From: JAICJR01 sp036494715 | GTDB lineage: Bacteria > Actinomycetota > Thermoleophilia > Solirubrobacterales > Thermoleophilaceae | Length of the DNA: 64,000 bases | Direction of reading: 5' to 3' | Assembly: GCA_036494715.1 (NCBI GenBank) | Contig: DASXNY010000076.1 | Location: 1 to 64,000, forward strand | In this document: in pieces, positions 39,063-47,438 of the stretch | Numbering within the stretch: position 1 is the stretch's first letter | Layout of the letters: each line of letters starts with the position of its first letter | Translations under genes and position numbers: made by a program | The notes under the pieces: model-generated | Told to the model about the DNA's origin: nothing | Databases searched by the model: none | What the model saw: only the letters and a program-made list of their open reading frames with translations

Positions 39063-41051
39063 TTGGGTCTCCCGACTTTTTCGCTGCGCCGAGCAGCGCT
39101 GGTTGCCTGCGTTGTAGCGGGCGCGGTGCCCGCGTCGGCGGCGGCGGCAGCCTCGACGCGCACCGCGCTTCCTGACAGCACGCCGAACTGGGCGACCCCG
39201 TCGTCGCAGGTCGGCACGGCGCCGAACGCGCAGTCAAAGACCTTCTGGGTCTACCTGAAGTTCCGCAACCCGAACCAGCTCGATCAGCAGATCGACGCGG
39301 TGTCGGATCCGGCAAGTGCCTCGTACGGCCACTATCTGACGCCGGACCAGTTCCACGCACGCTATGCCCCGACGGGCGCAGCCGTCACCAAGGTGAGCAA
39401 GTGGCTGAAGAGCGCCGGCTTCAATGTGAGCTCCGACGTTCCGTCGAATAACCGCTGGGTGGAGGCCACGGGCGACGTGGCTCAGATCGAGAAGGCGTTC
39501 TCCACTCAGATCCATACCTACCGGCATGCCGGCCGGGTGCTGCAGGCGCCCGACGGCAACCTCACAATCCCGCGCTCGGTGGGGAGCGAGATCGCCGGCG
39601 TCAGTGGCGTCGACGACAGCGACACGCTCGTGCGGCCGCAGGACACGGCGACGCCGACACCGGGCGACCTGCCCCAGGCACCGCCGAGCCCCGCGTTCGT
39701 GAACGCGCCTCCGTGCTCGGCCTACTGGGGCGAGAAGATCGACAGCACCGACCCGCCCGCCTATGGCGAGCAGCAGCCGTACGCACCGTGCGGCTACACC
39801 CCGGCTCAGCTCCAGGGCGCGTACGGGCTGACCGACGCGATCTCGTCGGGCAACGACGGCGGCGGCCAGACGGTCGCGATCGTCGACGCCTTCGCATCGC
39901 CGACGATTCAGCAGGACGCGACGCAGTACTCGCAGCTCCACGGCCTACCGCCCGTGCAGTTCCGCCAGATCGTCCCGCCGGGCATCTTCAACGCCCCGGC
40001 CGACGATCCGTGTGACCCGCAGGGCTGGTATGGCGAGGAGACGCTCGACGTCGAGGCGGTCCACTCGATGGCCCCGGGAGCCAACGTGCTCTACGTGGGT
40101 GCGAAGGACTGCAACGACGAGCCCCTGATCGACGCTCTGAACACGATCGTCGACAAGGACCAGGCTCAGATCATCTCCAACTCGTGGGGCGGCGCAGGCG
40201 AGGACGAGTCACGCGGCCTCGTGCGTGCGTACAACGACACGTTCCGGCAGGCGGCTGTCGAGGGCATCGGCGTCTACTTCTCGTCTGGCGACGAGGGTGA
40301 CGAGATCGCCGACATCGGCACCCGCGCCACCGACTTCCCGGCATCGGATCCGCTGGTGACAGCGGTCGGCGGGACGTCGCTTGGAGTCGGGCAGTCGAAC
40401 GACTACCTGTTCGAGACCGGCTGGGGCACGTCCACCAGCACGCTCACGGACGGCGACTGGGCCCCGACCCCACCGGGCGACTACCTGTACGGCGCGGGCG
40501 GCGGCACGAGCCAGCTGTTCGCGGAGCCCGGCTACCAGAAGGGCGTGGTGCCTGGTCGCATCGCGCGTTACTTCGGCGGCCGGCCCGGACGGGCGGTGCC
40601 CGACGTGGCGGCCGACGCCGACCCGCAGACGGGCATGCTGATCGGGCAGACGCAGACGTTCCCCGACGGCACGGCCAAGTACAGCGAGTACCGCATCGGC
40701 GGAACGAGCCTCGCCTCGCCGCTGTTCGCGGGGATGATGGCGCTGGCCGACCAGGCCGGCGGGACCCACCACGGGTTCTCCAACCCGCTGTTCTACTCGG
40801 ACGCCGGCTCGACCGTGTTCCACGACGTCGTGGACCCGGCCAGCCAGCTGGCGGCGGTCCGCAACGACTACGTCAACGGCGTGGACGCGACGGACGGGAC
40901 GACCACGAAGCTGCGGTCGTTCAATACCACCGGCACGATCCACACGCGGCCCGGCTACGACGACGTGACCGGAGTCGGGACGCCCAATGGGCAGACGTTC
41001 CTCGACGCGATCGCGAACCCGGGCGCTGCTAAGGGATCAAGGAAGCGGTAG
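39063..41051 (+). CDS. Secreted S53 family peptidase (sedolisin/kumamolisin-type)
   Basis: 662 residues from a TTG, 4 bases after GGGAGGTGA. A signal peptide (RRAALVACVVAGAVPASAAAA) precedes a pro-domain of about 180 residues (SYGHYLTPDQFHARYAP, then RWVEATGDVAQIEKAFSTQI). The catalytic domain has Glu near 325 and Asp near 329 in GEETLDVEAVH, the oxyanion Asp region SNSWGGAGEDES and Ser549 in IGGTSLASPLF. The C-terminal calcium site is DVTGVGTPNG. Such enzymes are acid-active secreted endopeptidases released by self-cleavage. A terminator hairpin follows the stop. Confidence 0.92.
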   Translation: MGLPTFSLRRAALVACVVAGAVPASAAAAASTRTALPDSTPNWATPSSQVGTAPNAQSKTFWVYLKFRNPNQLDQQIDAVSDPASASYGHYLTPDQFHARYAPTGAAVTKVSKWLKSAGFNVSSDVPSNNRWVEATGDVAQIEKAFSTQIHTYRHAGRVLQAPDGNLTIPRSVGSEIAGVSGVDDSDTLVRPQDTATPTPGDLPQAPPSPAFVNAPPCSAYWGEKIDSTDPPAYGEQQPYAPCGYTPAQLQGAYGLTDAISSGNDGGGQTVAIVDAFASPTIQQDATQYSQLHGLPPVQFRQIVPPGIFNAPADDPCDPQGWYGEETLDVEAVHSMAPGANVLYVGAKDCNDEPLIDALNTIVDKDQAQIISNSWGGAGEDESRGLVRAYNDTFRQAAVEGIGVYFSSGDEGDEIADIGTRATDFPASDPLVTAVGGTSLGVGQSNDYLFETGWGTSTSTLTDGDWAPTPPGDYLYGAGGGTSQLFAEPGYQKGVVPGRIARYFGGRPGRAVPDVAADADPQTGMLIGQTQTFPDGTAKYSEYRIGGTSLASPLFAGMMALADQAGGTHHGFSNPLFYSDAGSTVFHDVVDPASQLAAVRNDYVNGVDATDGTTTKLRSFNTTGTIHTRPGYDDVTGVGTPNGQTFLDAIANPGAAKGSRKR

Positions 41052-41055
41052 ACGG

Positions 41056-41076
41056 GTCCACAGTCCACAGTCCGCA
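41056..41076. repeat. Three GTCCACA-type heptamers
   Basis: GTCCACA, GTCCACA, GTCCGCA in tandem, directly after the sedolisin stop. It is the same heptamer as at 6484-6504. Confidence 0.7.
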
Positions 41077-41079
41077 GGG

Positions 41080-41110
41080 GGGTCGCTCTTTGGGCGGCCC
41101 TTCTGCTTTC
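41080..41110 (+). terminator. Intrinsic terminator after the sedolisin gene
   Basis: GGGTCGC pairs with GCGGCCC (one G-U) around a 7-base loop and is followed by TTCTGCTTTC. Confidence 0.6.
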
Positions 41111-41472
41111 TACCGCGAAAGCTCGGGGTGGTGTTTCTGGACGTGCCCCTCGATCGTGTCGCGGATCCAGCTCCGCTCGTCGCTCGTGGCCATGCGGTAG
41201 CGGCCGAGGAGCTCCTTCTGGCCCTCCAGCGGGAGGCCGGCGACGGTCCAGCCGACCGCGAGGCGCTCGAACAGGAGCTCCCCGCGCCGCTGCCAGCGGT
41301 CCTCGGAGGAGGCGGCCGGGGTCGAGTCGAGCTGGCGCACCTGCTTCACCGTGCCCGCCGACAGCTCGTCGCGCAGCGTGAGGACGTTGCCCTCGGGATC
41401 GGTGTAATCGCTGGTGGCGACCGGCGCTGCCGGCGCCTCGCCGCGGTTGCGCCGGCGTGACCGCTTGCCCAT
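41110..41472 (-). CDS. Hypothetical protein
   Basis: 120 residues, not recognised. The N-terminus is strongly basic (MGKRSRRRNRGEAP). A middle segment, YTDPEGNVLTLRDELSAGTVKQVRQLD, is followed by a helical part, DRWQRRGELLFERLAVGWTVAGLPLEGQKELLGRYRMATSDERSWIRDTIEGHVQKHHPEL. It has no signal peptide or membrane helix. It stands alone between the sedolisin terminator and the cox promoter region. Codon use looks normal for the window, so I accept it as a real gene. Confidence 0.65.
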   Translation of the reverse strand: MGKRSRRRNRGEAPAAPVATSDYTDPEGNVLTLRDELSAGTVKQVRQLDSTPAASSEDRWQRRGELLFERLAVGWTVAGLPLEGQKELLGRYRMATSDERSWIRDTIEGHVQKHHPELSR

Positions 41473-41557
41473 GCGCCGGAGGCTAGTGGCTCGGGTCGGT
41501 GAGATTTCTCAGCAGGATCGACGGCCACTCCGAGGGCCGGATGCCAGAGGCCGCGAA

Positions 41558-41572
41558 GCCGGCCTAGCCGGC
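41558..41572. repeat. Perfect palindrome GCCGGC-CTA-GCCGGC
   Basis: Two 6-base arms with a 3-base centre, immediately before the octamer tract in the cox promoter region. Confidence 0.6.
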
Positions 41573-41576
41573 ACTC

Positions 41577-41608
41577 CTGCACTTCCGCACTTCCGCACTT
41601 CCGCGCTC
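41577..41608. repeat. Tandem CYGCACTT octamers upstream of cox
   Basis: CTGCACTT, CCGCACTT, CCGCACTT and a degenerate CCGCGCTC follow one another. It is the same octamer as at 6508-6539, 35 kb away. Confidence 0.8.
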
Positions 41609-41610
41609 TG

Positions 41611-41637
41611 CTCCTGCCCGCTGGGCAGGAGTAGAGT
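41611..41637 (+). promoter_or_regulatory. cox promoter with a 9-bp perfect palindrome
   Basis: CTCCTGCCC and GGGCAGGAG form a perfect inverted repeat with a 3-base centre (41611-41631), directly followed by TAGAGT (41632-41637), a likely -10 box. Occupation of the palindrome would block the promoter. The ATG of coxS is 37 bases further, behind GAGGAGGA. Confidence 0.55.
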
Positions 41638-41674
41638 CCGTGCCACTTGGCTCTTGCTGTGAGGAGGAATAGGT

Positions 41675-42175
41675 ATGGCGGAAAACGTTCGGGTGAACGT
41701 CACTGTCAACGGCGAACCGCGCTCATCGGACGTGGAGCCCAGGCTCCTGCTCGTCCACTACCTGCGCGACAACCTTGGTTTGACGGGCACCCATATCGGT
41801 TGCGACACCTCCAACTGCGGCGCGTGCACGGTGCTGCTCGACGGCGAGTCCGTCAAGAGCTGCACCGTGCTGGCGGCGCAGGCCGACGGCACTGAGGTGA
41901 AGACGATCGAGGGCATGGCGCCCGGTGGCAACGGCGCGTTGCATCCCATCCAGGAGGCGTTCTGGGAGCACCACGGGCTGCAGTGCGGCTACTGCACGCC
42001 GGGCATGATCATGGCCGCCGCGGACCTCCTCGAACGCAATCCGAATCCGAGCGAGGAGGAGGTGCGTCACGGGCTCGAGGGCAACCTCTGTCGCTGTACC
42101 GGCTACCACAACATCGTCAAGGCGGTGATGGCAGCCGCGGAGTCAATGAGCTCCCCAAAGGGGGCGGGCGTATGA
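41675..42175 (+). CDS. coxS: CoxS-like [2Fe-2S] small subunit of a molybdenum hydroxylase
   Basis: 166 residues. The plant-type [2Fe-2S] site is GCDTSNCGACTVLLDG with a fourth Cys in VKSCTVLA. The second cluster is held by QCGYCTPGM and GNLCRCTGYHNIV. It passes electrons from the Mo site in the large subunit to the FAD in the medium subunit. The ATG follows a strong GAGGAGG site. It overlaps coxL by ATGA and is the first gene of the operon. Confidence 0.95.
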   Translation: MAENVRVNVTVNGEPRSSDVEPRLLLVHYLRDNLGLTGTHIGCDTSNCGACTVLLDGESVKSCTVLAAQADGTEVKTIEGMAPGGNGALHPIQEAFWEHHGLQCGYCTPGMIMAAADLLERNPNPSEEEVRHGLEGNLCRCTGYHNIVKAVMAAAESMSSPKGAGV

Positions 42176-44559
42176 GCACCGTCGCCGAGCCCGCAAGCGC
42201 CAGCGGGGGGCCGATCGGCCGCCGCATGAAGCGCAAGGAGGACCCGCGGCTGATCACGGGCCGCGGCAACTACGTGGACGACATGGTGCTGCCGGGCATG
42301 CTCTACATGGCGCTCGTCCGCTCCGAGGTGGCGCACGGCAGGATCACGTCGATCGACGCGAGCGCCGCCGAGTCCGCCCCGGGCGCGCACGCGGTGATCA
42401 CCGGCGAGGACCTCGACCTCGGCGCGCCGCTGCCGATGGTGTGGGTGCCGCCGGGCATCGAGGTGAAGACGCCCGAGCACTGGCCGCTGGCCCGTGGCGA
42501 GGTGAACCACGTGGGCGACCCGGTGGTCGCCGTCATCGGCGACGACAAGTACGGCGTGATCGACGCCGCAACCAAGGTAGTCGTCGAGTACGACGAGCTG
42601 CCCGCGGTGATCGATCCCGAGAAGGCGCTCGAGGACGGCGCGCCGCTCGTGCACGAGGACATCGGCACGAACAAGACACACGAGTGGGCGCTCGGGGGCG
42701 GCGACATGGACGCCGCGATGGCCGAGGCCGACGTGGTGGTGGAGCGTCGCATCGTCAACCACCGCACGGCAGGTGCCGCGATTGAGCCACGCGGCTGCGT
42801 CGCCGACTGGCGGACCGACTCGGTGACCCTCTGGACCTCCACTCAGATCCCCCATCTCGTCCGTCTCTTCCTCGCGGGCGAGCTGGGCGTGTCGGAGGAG
42901 AAGATCCGTGTCGTCGCACCCGAGGTGGGCGGCGGCTTCGGCAGCAAGCTCAACCACTATGCCGAGGAGGTGCTCGCCTGCTACCTCTCGCGCCAGCTCG
43001 GCCGCCCGGTCAAGTGGCTCGAGACGCGCTCCGAGAACCTCACCACCACGACCCACGGGCGCGACCTCATCGCCTACTGCAAGATGGGGTTGAAGAACGA
43101 CGGCACGATCACCGGGTTCCACACGAAGATCGTGGCGGACCTCGGCGCGTACTACCAGCTGCTCACGCCGTTCATCCCGTGTTTCGCGGCGTTCGTGATG
43201 AGTGGCTGTTACAAGATCCCGGCGGTCCAGACCGACATCGTCGGGGTGTTCACAAACAAGTTCGCCACCGACGCCGTGCGCGGCGCCGGGCGGCCGGAGG
43301 CCACGCACGCGATCGAGATCATGATCGACCAGGGCGCGGCCGAGCTGGGCCTCGACCCGCTCGACGTGCGGCGGAAGAACTTCATTCCCAAGGAGGACTT
43401 CCCGGCCGAGGTGGCAGTCGGCGTGATCTACGACTCCGGCAACTACCACGGCACGCTCGACCGGCTGCTCGAGCACGTCGATCTCGACGCGTTCCGCCAG
43501 GAGCAGGCGCAACTGCGCGAGAAGGGCGTCTACCGCGGCATCGGCTTCTCCACCTACGTGGAGATCTGCGGCCTCGCGCCGTCGCGGGTGGTCGGGCCGA
43601 GCGGCGTCGGCATCCAGGGCGGCTTCTGGGAGTCGGCCGTGGTGCGCGTGCACCCGTCGGGCGCCGCCACCGTCTACACCGGCAGCTCGCCGCACGGGCA
43701 GGGTCACGAGACGGGCTTCGCCCAGATCGTGGCCGAGCGCCTGGGCATCGAGCCCGAGCACGTTGAGGTGATGCACGGCGACACCGACACCGGCCCGTTC
43801 GGGATGGGCACCTACGGCTCGCGGACGCTGTCCGTGGGCGGCGAGGCGGCCGGCCGCGCGGCGGTGAAGGTGTACGAGAAGGCGAAGAAGCTGGCGGCTC
43901 ACATGCTGGAGGCGGCGCACGAGGACATCGAGCTCGTGGACGGCCGCTACCAGGTCAAGGGCTCGCCGGAGAACGGCCTGCCGCTCGCGGACATCGCGCT
44001 CGCGGCCTACGTGCCCGAGAACATCCCCGAGGGGATGGAGCCGGGCCTCGAGGAGACGTCGTTCTACGACCCGGAGAACTTCGTCTGGCCGTTCGGAGCG
44101 CACGCCGCGATCGTCGACGTCGACCCCGACACCGGCAAGGTCGAGGTGGTCCGCTATGTGGCCGTGGACGACTGCGGGCGGGCGATCAACCCGCTGCTGA
44201 TCGAGGGACAGGTGCACGGCGGGATCGCGCATGCGATCGGCCAGGCCCTGTTCGAGCAGGTGGTCTACAGCGACGAGGGCCAACTCCTCACCGGCACGTT
44301 CGTGAGCTACGCGCTCCCGACCGCCGCGGAGCTGCCCAGCTTCGAGACCGACCGTACCGAGACCCCGTCCCCGGTCAACGACCTCGGGGTGAAGGGCGTG
44401 GGCGAGGCGGGCACGATCGCCGCCACGCCGACGATGGTCAACGCCGTGGTGGACGCGCTGCGCCCACTCGACGTCACCTACATCGACATGCCGCTCACGC
44501 CGATGCGCGTGTGGGATGCCATCCAACAAGCCGGCTCGGCCGGGGGAGGTGAGTCGTGA
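42172..44559 (+). CDS. coxL: CoxL-like molybdopterin-binding large subunit, form II type
   Basis: 795 residues of the xanthine dehydrogenase/CO dehydrogenase large-subunit family: IGRRMKRKEDPRLITGRGNYVDD, PEVGGGFGSKLNHYAEE, SSPHGQGHETGFAQIVAERLG and GVGEAGTIAATPTMVNAVVDAL. The active-site loop reads ATDAVRGAGRPEA. Form I CO dehydrogenase has AYxCSFR there; this resembles form II AYRGAGR, with Val for Tyr. Cu-Mo CO oxidation is therefore unlikely to be assured, and another aldehyde or heterocycle substrate is possible. The start overlaps coxS and the stop overlaps coxM. Confidence 0.92.
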   Translation: MSTVAEPASASGGPIGRRMKRKEDPRLITGRGNYVDDMVLPGMLYMALVRSEVAHGRITSIDASAAESAPGAHAVITGEDLDLGAPLPMVWVPPGIEVKTPEHWPLARGEVNHVGDPVVAVIGDDKYGVIDAATKVVVEYDELPAVIDPEKALEDGAPLVHEDIGTNKTHEWALGGGDMDAAMAEADVVVERRIVNHRTAGAAIEPRGCVADWRTDSVTLWTSTQIPHLVRLFLAGELGVSEEKIRVVAPEVGGGFGSKLNHYAEEVLACYLSRQLGRPVKWLETRSENLTTTTHGRDLIAYCKMGLKNDGTITGFHTKIVADLGAYYQLLTPFIPCFAAFVMSGCYKIPAVQTDIVGVFTNKFATDAVRGAGRPEATHAIEIMIDQGAAELGLDPLDVRRKNFIPKEDFPAEVAVGVIYDSGNYHGTLDRLLEHVDLDAFRQEQAQLREKGVYRGIGFSTYVEICGLAPSRVVGPSGVGIQGGFWESAVVRVHPSGAATVYTGSSPHGQGHETGFAQIVAERLGIEPEHVEVMHGDTDTGPFGMGTYGSRTLSVGGEAAGRAAVKVYEKAKKLAAHMLEAAHEDIELVDGRYQVKGSPENGLPLADIALAAYVPENIPEGMEPGLEETSFYDPENFVWPFGAHAAIVDVDPDTGKVEVVRYVAVDDCGRAINPLLIEGQVHGGIAHAIGQALFEQVVYSDEGQLLTGTFVSYALPTAAELPSFETDRTETPSPVNDLGVKGVGEAGTIAATPTMVNAVVDALRPLDVTYIDMPLTPMRVWDAIQQAGSAGGGES

Positions 44560-45398
44560 TTCCCGCGAACTTCGACTACGCGGCGCCCGAGTCGCTCGAC
44601 GAGGCCATCAGAACGCTCAGCCAGGGCGGCGACGACGCCAAGCTCCTGGCAGGCGGCCATTCGCTGCTGCCGCTGATGAAGCTGCGTCTGGCGGCGCCGT
44701 CGCTGCTCGTCAGCCTCGGGAAGGTGCCTGGCCTGAAGGGCGTCGAGCGCTCGAACGGCGGCTGGAACATCGGCGCCATGACGCGCCACTCGGAGCTGGC
44801 GACGGAGTCGGATCTCGGTGTGACGGCTCACGCGGCCGGCTTGATCGCCGACCAGCAGGTGCGCAACCGCGGCACGGTCGGCGGCTCGATCGCCCACGGC
44901 GACTCGGCCGGCGACCTGCCCACCGTGTTCCTCGCGGCGGAGGGCTCGGTGATCGCGAAGGGGCCGAACGGCGAGCGCGAGATCCAGGCCACCGAGATGT
45001 TCAAGAGCTACCTAACGACGGCCGTCGGCCCGGACGAGGTGGTCACGGTGGTCCGCCTGCCCGCGCTCGACGGCTTCGGCTGGGGCTACGAGAAGTTCAC
45101 CCGCCGCGCCGAGGACTGGGCGATGGTCGGCGTGTGCGCGCTCGTGAGGTCGAACGGCGGCACCTGTGAGGACGTGCGCATCGGCCTGACCCACATGGGC
45201 GCCACCCCGCTGCGCGCGAGCGCGGCCGAGGAGGCCCTGCGAGGCCAGTCCCTCTCGCCGGAGTCGATCGCAGTGGCGGCGGAGCAGGCCGCTGAGGGTA
45301 CGAATCCGCCGGGCGATGTGAATGCGACGCCGGAATACAAGAAGCATCTGGCAAGGGTTTTGACGCGGCGGGCTCTGACGTCGGCTGCGGGCGCGTAG
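44556..45398 (+). CDS. coxM: CoxM-like FAD-binding medium subunit
   Basis: 280 residues. The FAD-binding loops are LLAGGHSLLPLMKLRLA and VRNRGTVGGSIAHGDSAGDLP, followed by the CO_deh_flav_C region GFGWGYEKFTRRAEDWAMVGV. It receives electrons from the [2Fe-2S] subunit and passes them to the respiratory chain. The GTG start overlaps the coxL stop, so SLM subunits are made together. A heptamer repeat tract follows the stop before coxD. Confidence 0.93.
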   Translation: MIPANFDYAAPESLDEAIRTLSQGGDDAKLLAGGHSLLPLMKLRLAAPSLLVSLGKVPGLKGVERSNGGWNIGAMTRHSELATESDLGVTAHAAGLIADQQVRNRGTVGGSIAHGDSAGDLPTVFLAAEGSVIAKGPNGEREIQATEMFKSYLTTAVGPDEVVTVVRLPALDGFGWGYEKFTRRAEDWAMVGVCALVRSNGGTCEDVRIGLTHMGATPLRASAAEEALRGQSLSPESIAVAAEQAAEGTNPPGDVNATPEYKKHLARVLTRRALTSAAGA

Positions 45399-45433
45399 TT
45401 CTCAGTTCTTAGTTCTCAGTTCCTAGTTCCTAG
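45399..45433. repeat. Five tandem TTCYYAG heptamers between coxM and coxD
   Basis: TTCTCAG, TTCTTAG, TTCTCAG, TTCCTAG, TTCCTAG run without a gap directly from the coxM stop codon. Confidence 0.9.
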
Positions 45434-45457
45434 AGTTCATCTGGGACCGTTACGTCA

Positions 45458-46306
45458 ATGCCTTTCTCTTCAATCGAAAACGTCCAGGAAGTCCTGGCGT
45501 CGGACCACTATCTGGCCGACAGGCAGCTCGCCACTTCGATCTTCCTTGCTGAGCAGCTGTCGCAGCCCTTGCTTCTCGAAGGTGAGGCCGGGGTCGGTAA
45601 GACGGAGGTGGCCAAGGCGCTGGCGCATGCGACCGGGGCGCGGCTGATCCGGCTGCAATGCCATGAGGGCATCGACCTGCACCAGGCGCTCTATGACTGG
45701 GACTACCAGCGGCAGCTGCTCGCGATCCGAGCGGCCGAGGCGGGTCAGGCGGGCGAGGTCGGCGAGGGCCGGCTCTTCAGCCGCGAGTTCCTGCTGAGGC
45801 GGCCCCTGCTCGAGGCGCTCGAGGAGGAGGGCCCCGTGGTGCTCCTGATCGACGAGGTGGACCGCGCGGACGACGAGTTCGAGGCCTTCCTGCTCGAGTT
45901 CCTGTCGGACTTCCAGGTGACGATCCCGGAGCTCGGCACGGTTGAGGCGCGTGGGCACCCGCTCGTCGTCATCACCTCCAACCGCACGCGTGAGCTGCAC
46001 GATGCGCTCAAGCGCCGCTGCCTCTACCACTGGATCGACTACCCCACGGCGGAGCGCGAACAGGAGATCGTGCGGGCGCGGCTGCCGGAGGTCCCGGACG
46101 AGATCGCCGAGCGCGTCTGCGCTGCGGTCGCCCGGCTGCGCGAGCAGGAGCTCTACAAGCTGCCCGGCGTGGGCGAGACGATCGGCTGGGCGCGCGCGCT
46201 GCTCGCGCTCGGCAGCGACGACCTCGACCAGGCGCTCGGGGTCGCGCTCAAGGTGCGCGAGGACATCGACCGCGTCAGGGAGCAGGGAGTCCTAGAGGGT
46301 GTCTGA
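45458..46306 (+). CDS. coxD: MoxR-type AAA ATPase (CoxD-like)
   Basis: 282 residues. Walker A is EGEAGVGKTEVAKALA, Walker B is VVLLIDEVDRADDEFE, sensor 1 is VVITSNRTRELHDALKRR. The sequence WDYQRQLLAIRAAEAG with SREFLLRRPLLEALEE is typical of CoxD rather than general MoxR. In CO dehydrogenase systems CoxD is a membrane-linked chaperone that helps build the sulfurated active site, working with the VWA protein CoxE. The coxE start lies inside its 3' end (8-base overlap). It comes 59 bases after coxM, across the repeat tract. Confidence 0.92.
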   Translation: MPFSSIENVQEVLASDHYLADRQLATSIFLAEQLSQPLLLEGEAGVGKTEVAKALAHATGARLIRLQCHEGIDLHQALYDWDYQRQLLAIRAAEAGQAGEVGEGRLFSREFLLRRPLLEALEEEGPVVLLIDEVDRADDEFEAFLLEFLSDFQVTIPELGTVEARGHPLVVITSNRTRELHDALKRRCLYHWIDYPTAEREQEIVRARLPEVPDEIAERVCAAVARLREQELYKLPGVGETIGWARALLALGSDDLDQALGVALKVREDIDRVREQGVLEGV

Positions 46307-47438
46307 AACGGCCGCGCTCGGCGCCGGGGTGACCGGCAAGCTCGCCGAGCTGGCCGCGCACATGAGGGCGGCCGGGGCTCGAGTGGGCGTGGACGAGCTG
46401 CTCGTCGCGCACCGTGCGCTCGCGGCGATCGACCCGAGCTCGCGGCTCGACTCACACAACGCCCTGCGCGCCGTGCTCTGCTCACGGCACTCGGACATCC
46501 CCGCGTTCGAGACCGCCTTCGCCACCTGCTTCGGCACGCCCTTCGACGAGGAACTGGCGCTCGACAGCGCGGACCTCAAGGCCGCGGGCATCGCGATGCC
46601 GCGCCTGGCCGTGCCGGGCGACAAGCCCGCCAAGCAGCACGCCATCGACCAGAAGCCGCTACCGGCCGCCTGGAGCGACGTCGAGATCCTGCGTGAGAAG
46701 GATTTCGCCGACTACACCGAGGCCGAGCGCGAGCTGGCGCGGCGGCTGATCGTGCGACTCGCCCACCGCCGGCCGACGCGGGAGAGCCGCCGCCTGCGCC
46801 GGGCACGCGGGCGCGGCGATAGCCACGACCTGCGCCGCACCATCCACGCCTCGCTGCGCTATGGAGGCGAGCCGATGGAGCGCCGCTGGCGCGAGCCCTC
46901 GCGCAAGCCACGCCCAGTCGTGCTCATCTGCGACGTCTCCGGCTCGATGCAGGCTCACGCCCGCGTGCTGCTCCAGTACATGCAGGCCTGCGTGGCCGCG
47001 CGCGGGCGCGTGGAGGCGTTCGTGTTCGGCACCCGCCTGACCCGCGTCACGCGCGAGCTCGAGGGGCGCGATCACGACGCCGCGATGGCGCGCGCCACGC
47101 ACGCGGCCGACGACATGTCCGGCGGCACGCGCATCGGCGAGGCGCTGGCCACGCTCAACCGCGAGTACGGCCGCCGCATCGGCCGCGGCTCGGTGGTGAT
47201 CGTCCTCTCCGACGGCTGGGACCGCGGCGAGCCCGAGCAGCTCGCCGAGGAGATGGCGCGCCTCGGGCGCTGCGCCCACCGGCTCGTGTGGCTCAACCCG
47301 CTGAAGGCGCATGAGGGCTACGAGCCGCTCACGCGCGGGATGCAGGCGGCGCTGCCATACGTCGACCACTTCCTGGCCGGCAATTCGATCGCCTCGCTCG
47401 AGGAGCTGGCCGACCTGCTCGAGGACGAGATGTCGTGA
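46299..47438 (+). CDS. coxE: VWA domain protein (CoxE-like)
   Basis: 379 residues from a GTG. The N-terminal helical half (LAELAAHMRAAGARVGVDELLVAHRAL) leads to a basic linker (RRPTRESRRLRRARGRGDSHDLRRT). The VWA domain has the metal site DVSGSMQAHARVLLQYM, the Thr of DMSGGTRIGEAL and the Asp of VIVLSDGWDRGEPE, so the MIDAS is complete. CoxE partners CoxD in maturation of the Mo hydroxylase. The stop overlaps the next start by GTGA. Confidence 0.92.
   Translation: MSETAALGAGVTGKLAELAAHMRAAGARVGVDELLVAHRALAAIDPSSRLDSHNALRAVLCSRHSDIPAFETAFATCFGTPFDEELALDSADLKAAGIAMPRLAVPGDKPAKQHAIDQKPLPAAWSDVEILREKDFADYTEAERELARRLIVRLAHRRPTRESRRLRRARGRGDSHDLRRTIHASLRYGGEPMERRWREPSRKPRPVVLICDVSGSMQAHARVLLQYMQACVAARGRVEAFVFGTRLTRVTRELEGRDHDAAMARATHAADDMSGGTRIGEALATLNREYGRRIGRGSVVIVLSDGWDRGEPEQLAEEMARLGRCAHRLVWLNPLKAHEGYEPLTRGMQAALPYVDHFLAGNSIASLEELADLLEDEMS

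Noticed and set aside
42103..44529. An 808-codon open frame antisense to coxL
   Set aside because: GC-rich third positions keep the opposite frame open; the translation is His/Arg/Asp-rich with no domain, whereas coxL matches its family from end to end.
41675..44559. Form I CO dehydrogenase
   Set aside because: The AYxCSFR active-site loop is missing; the loop resembles form II.
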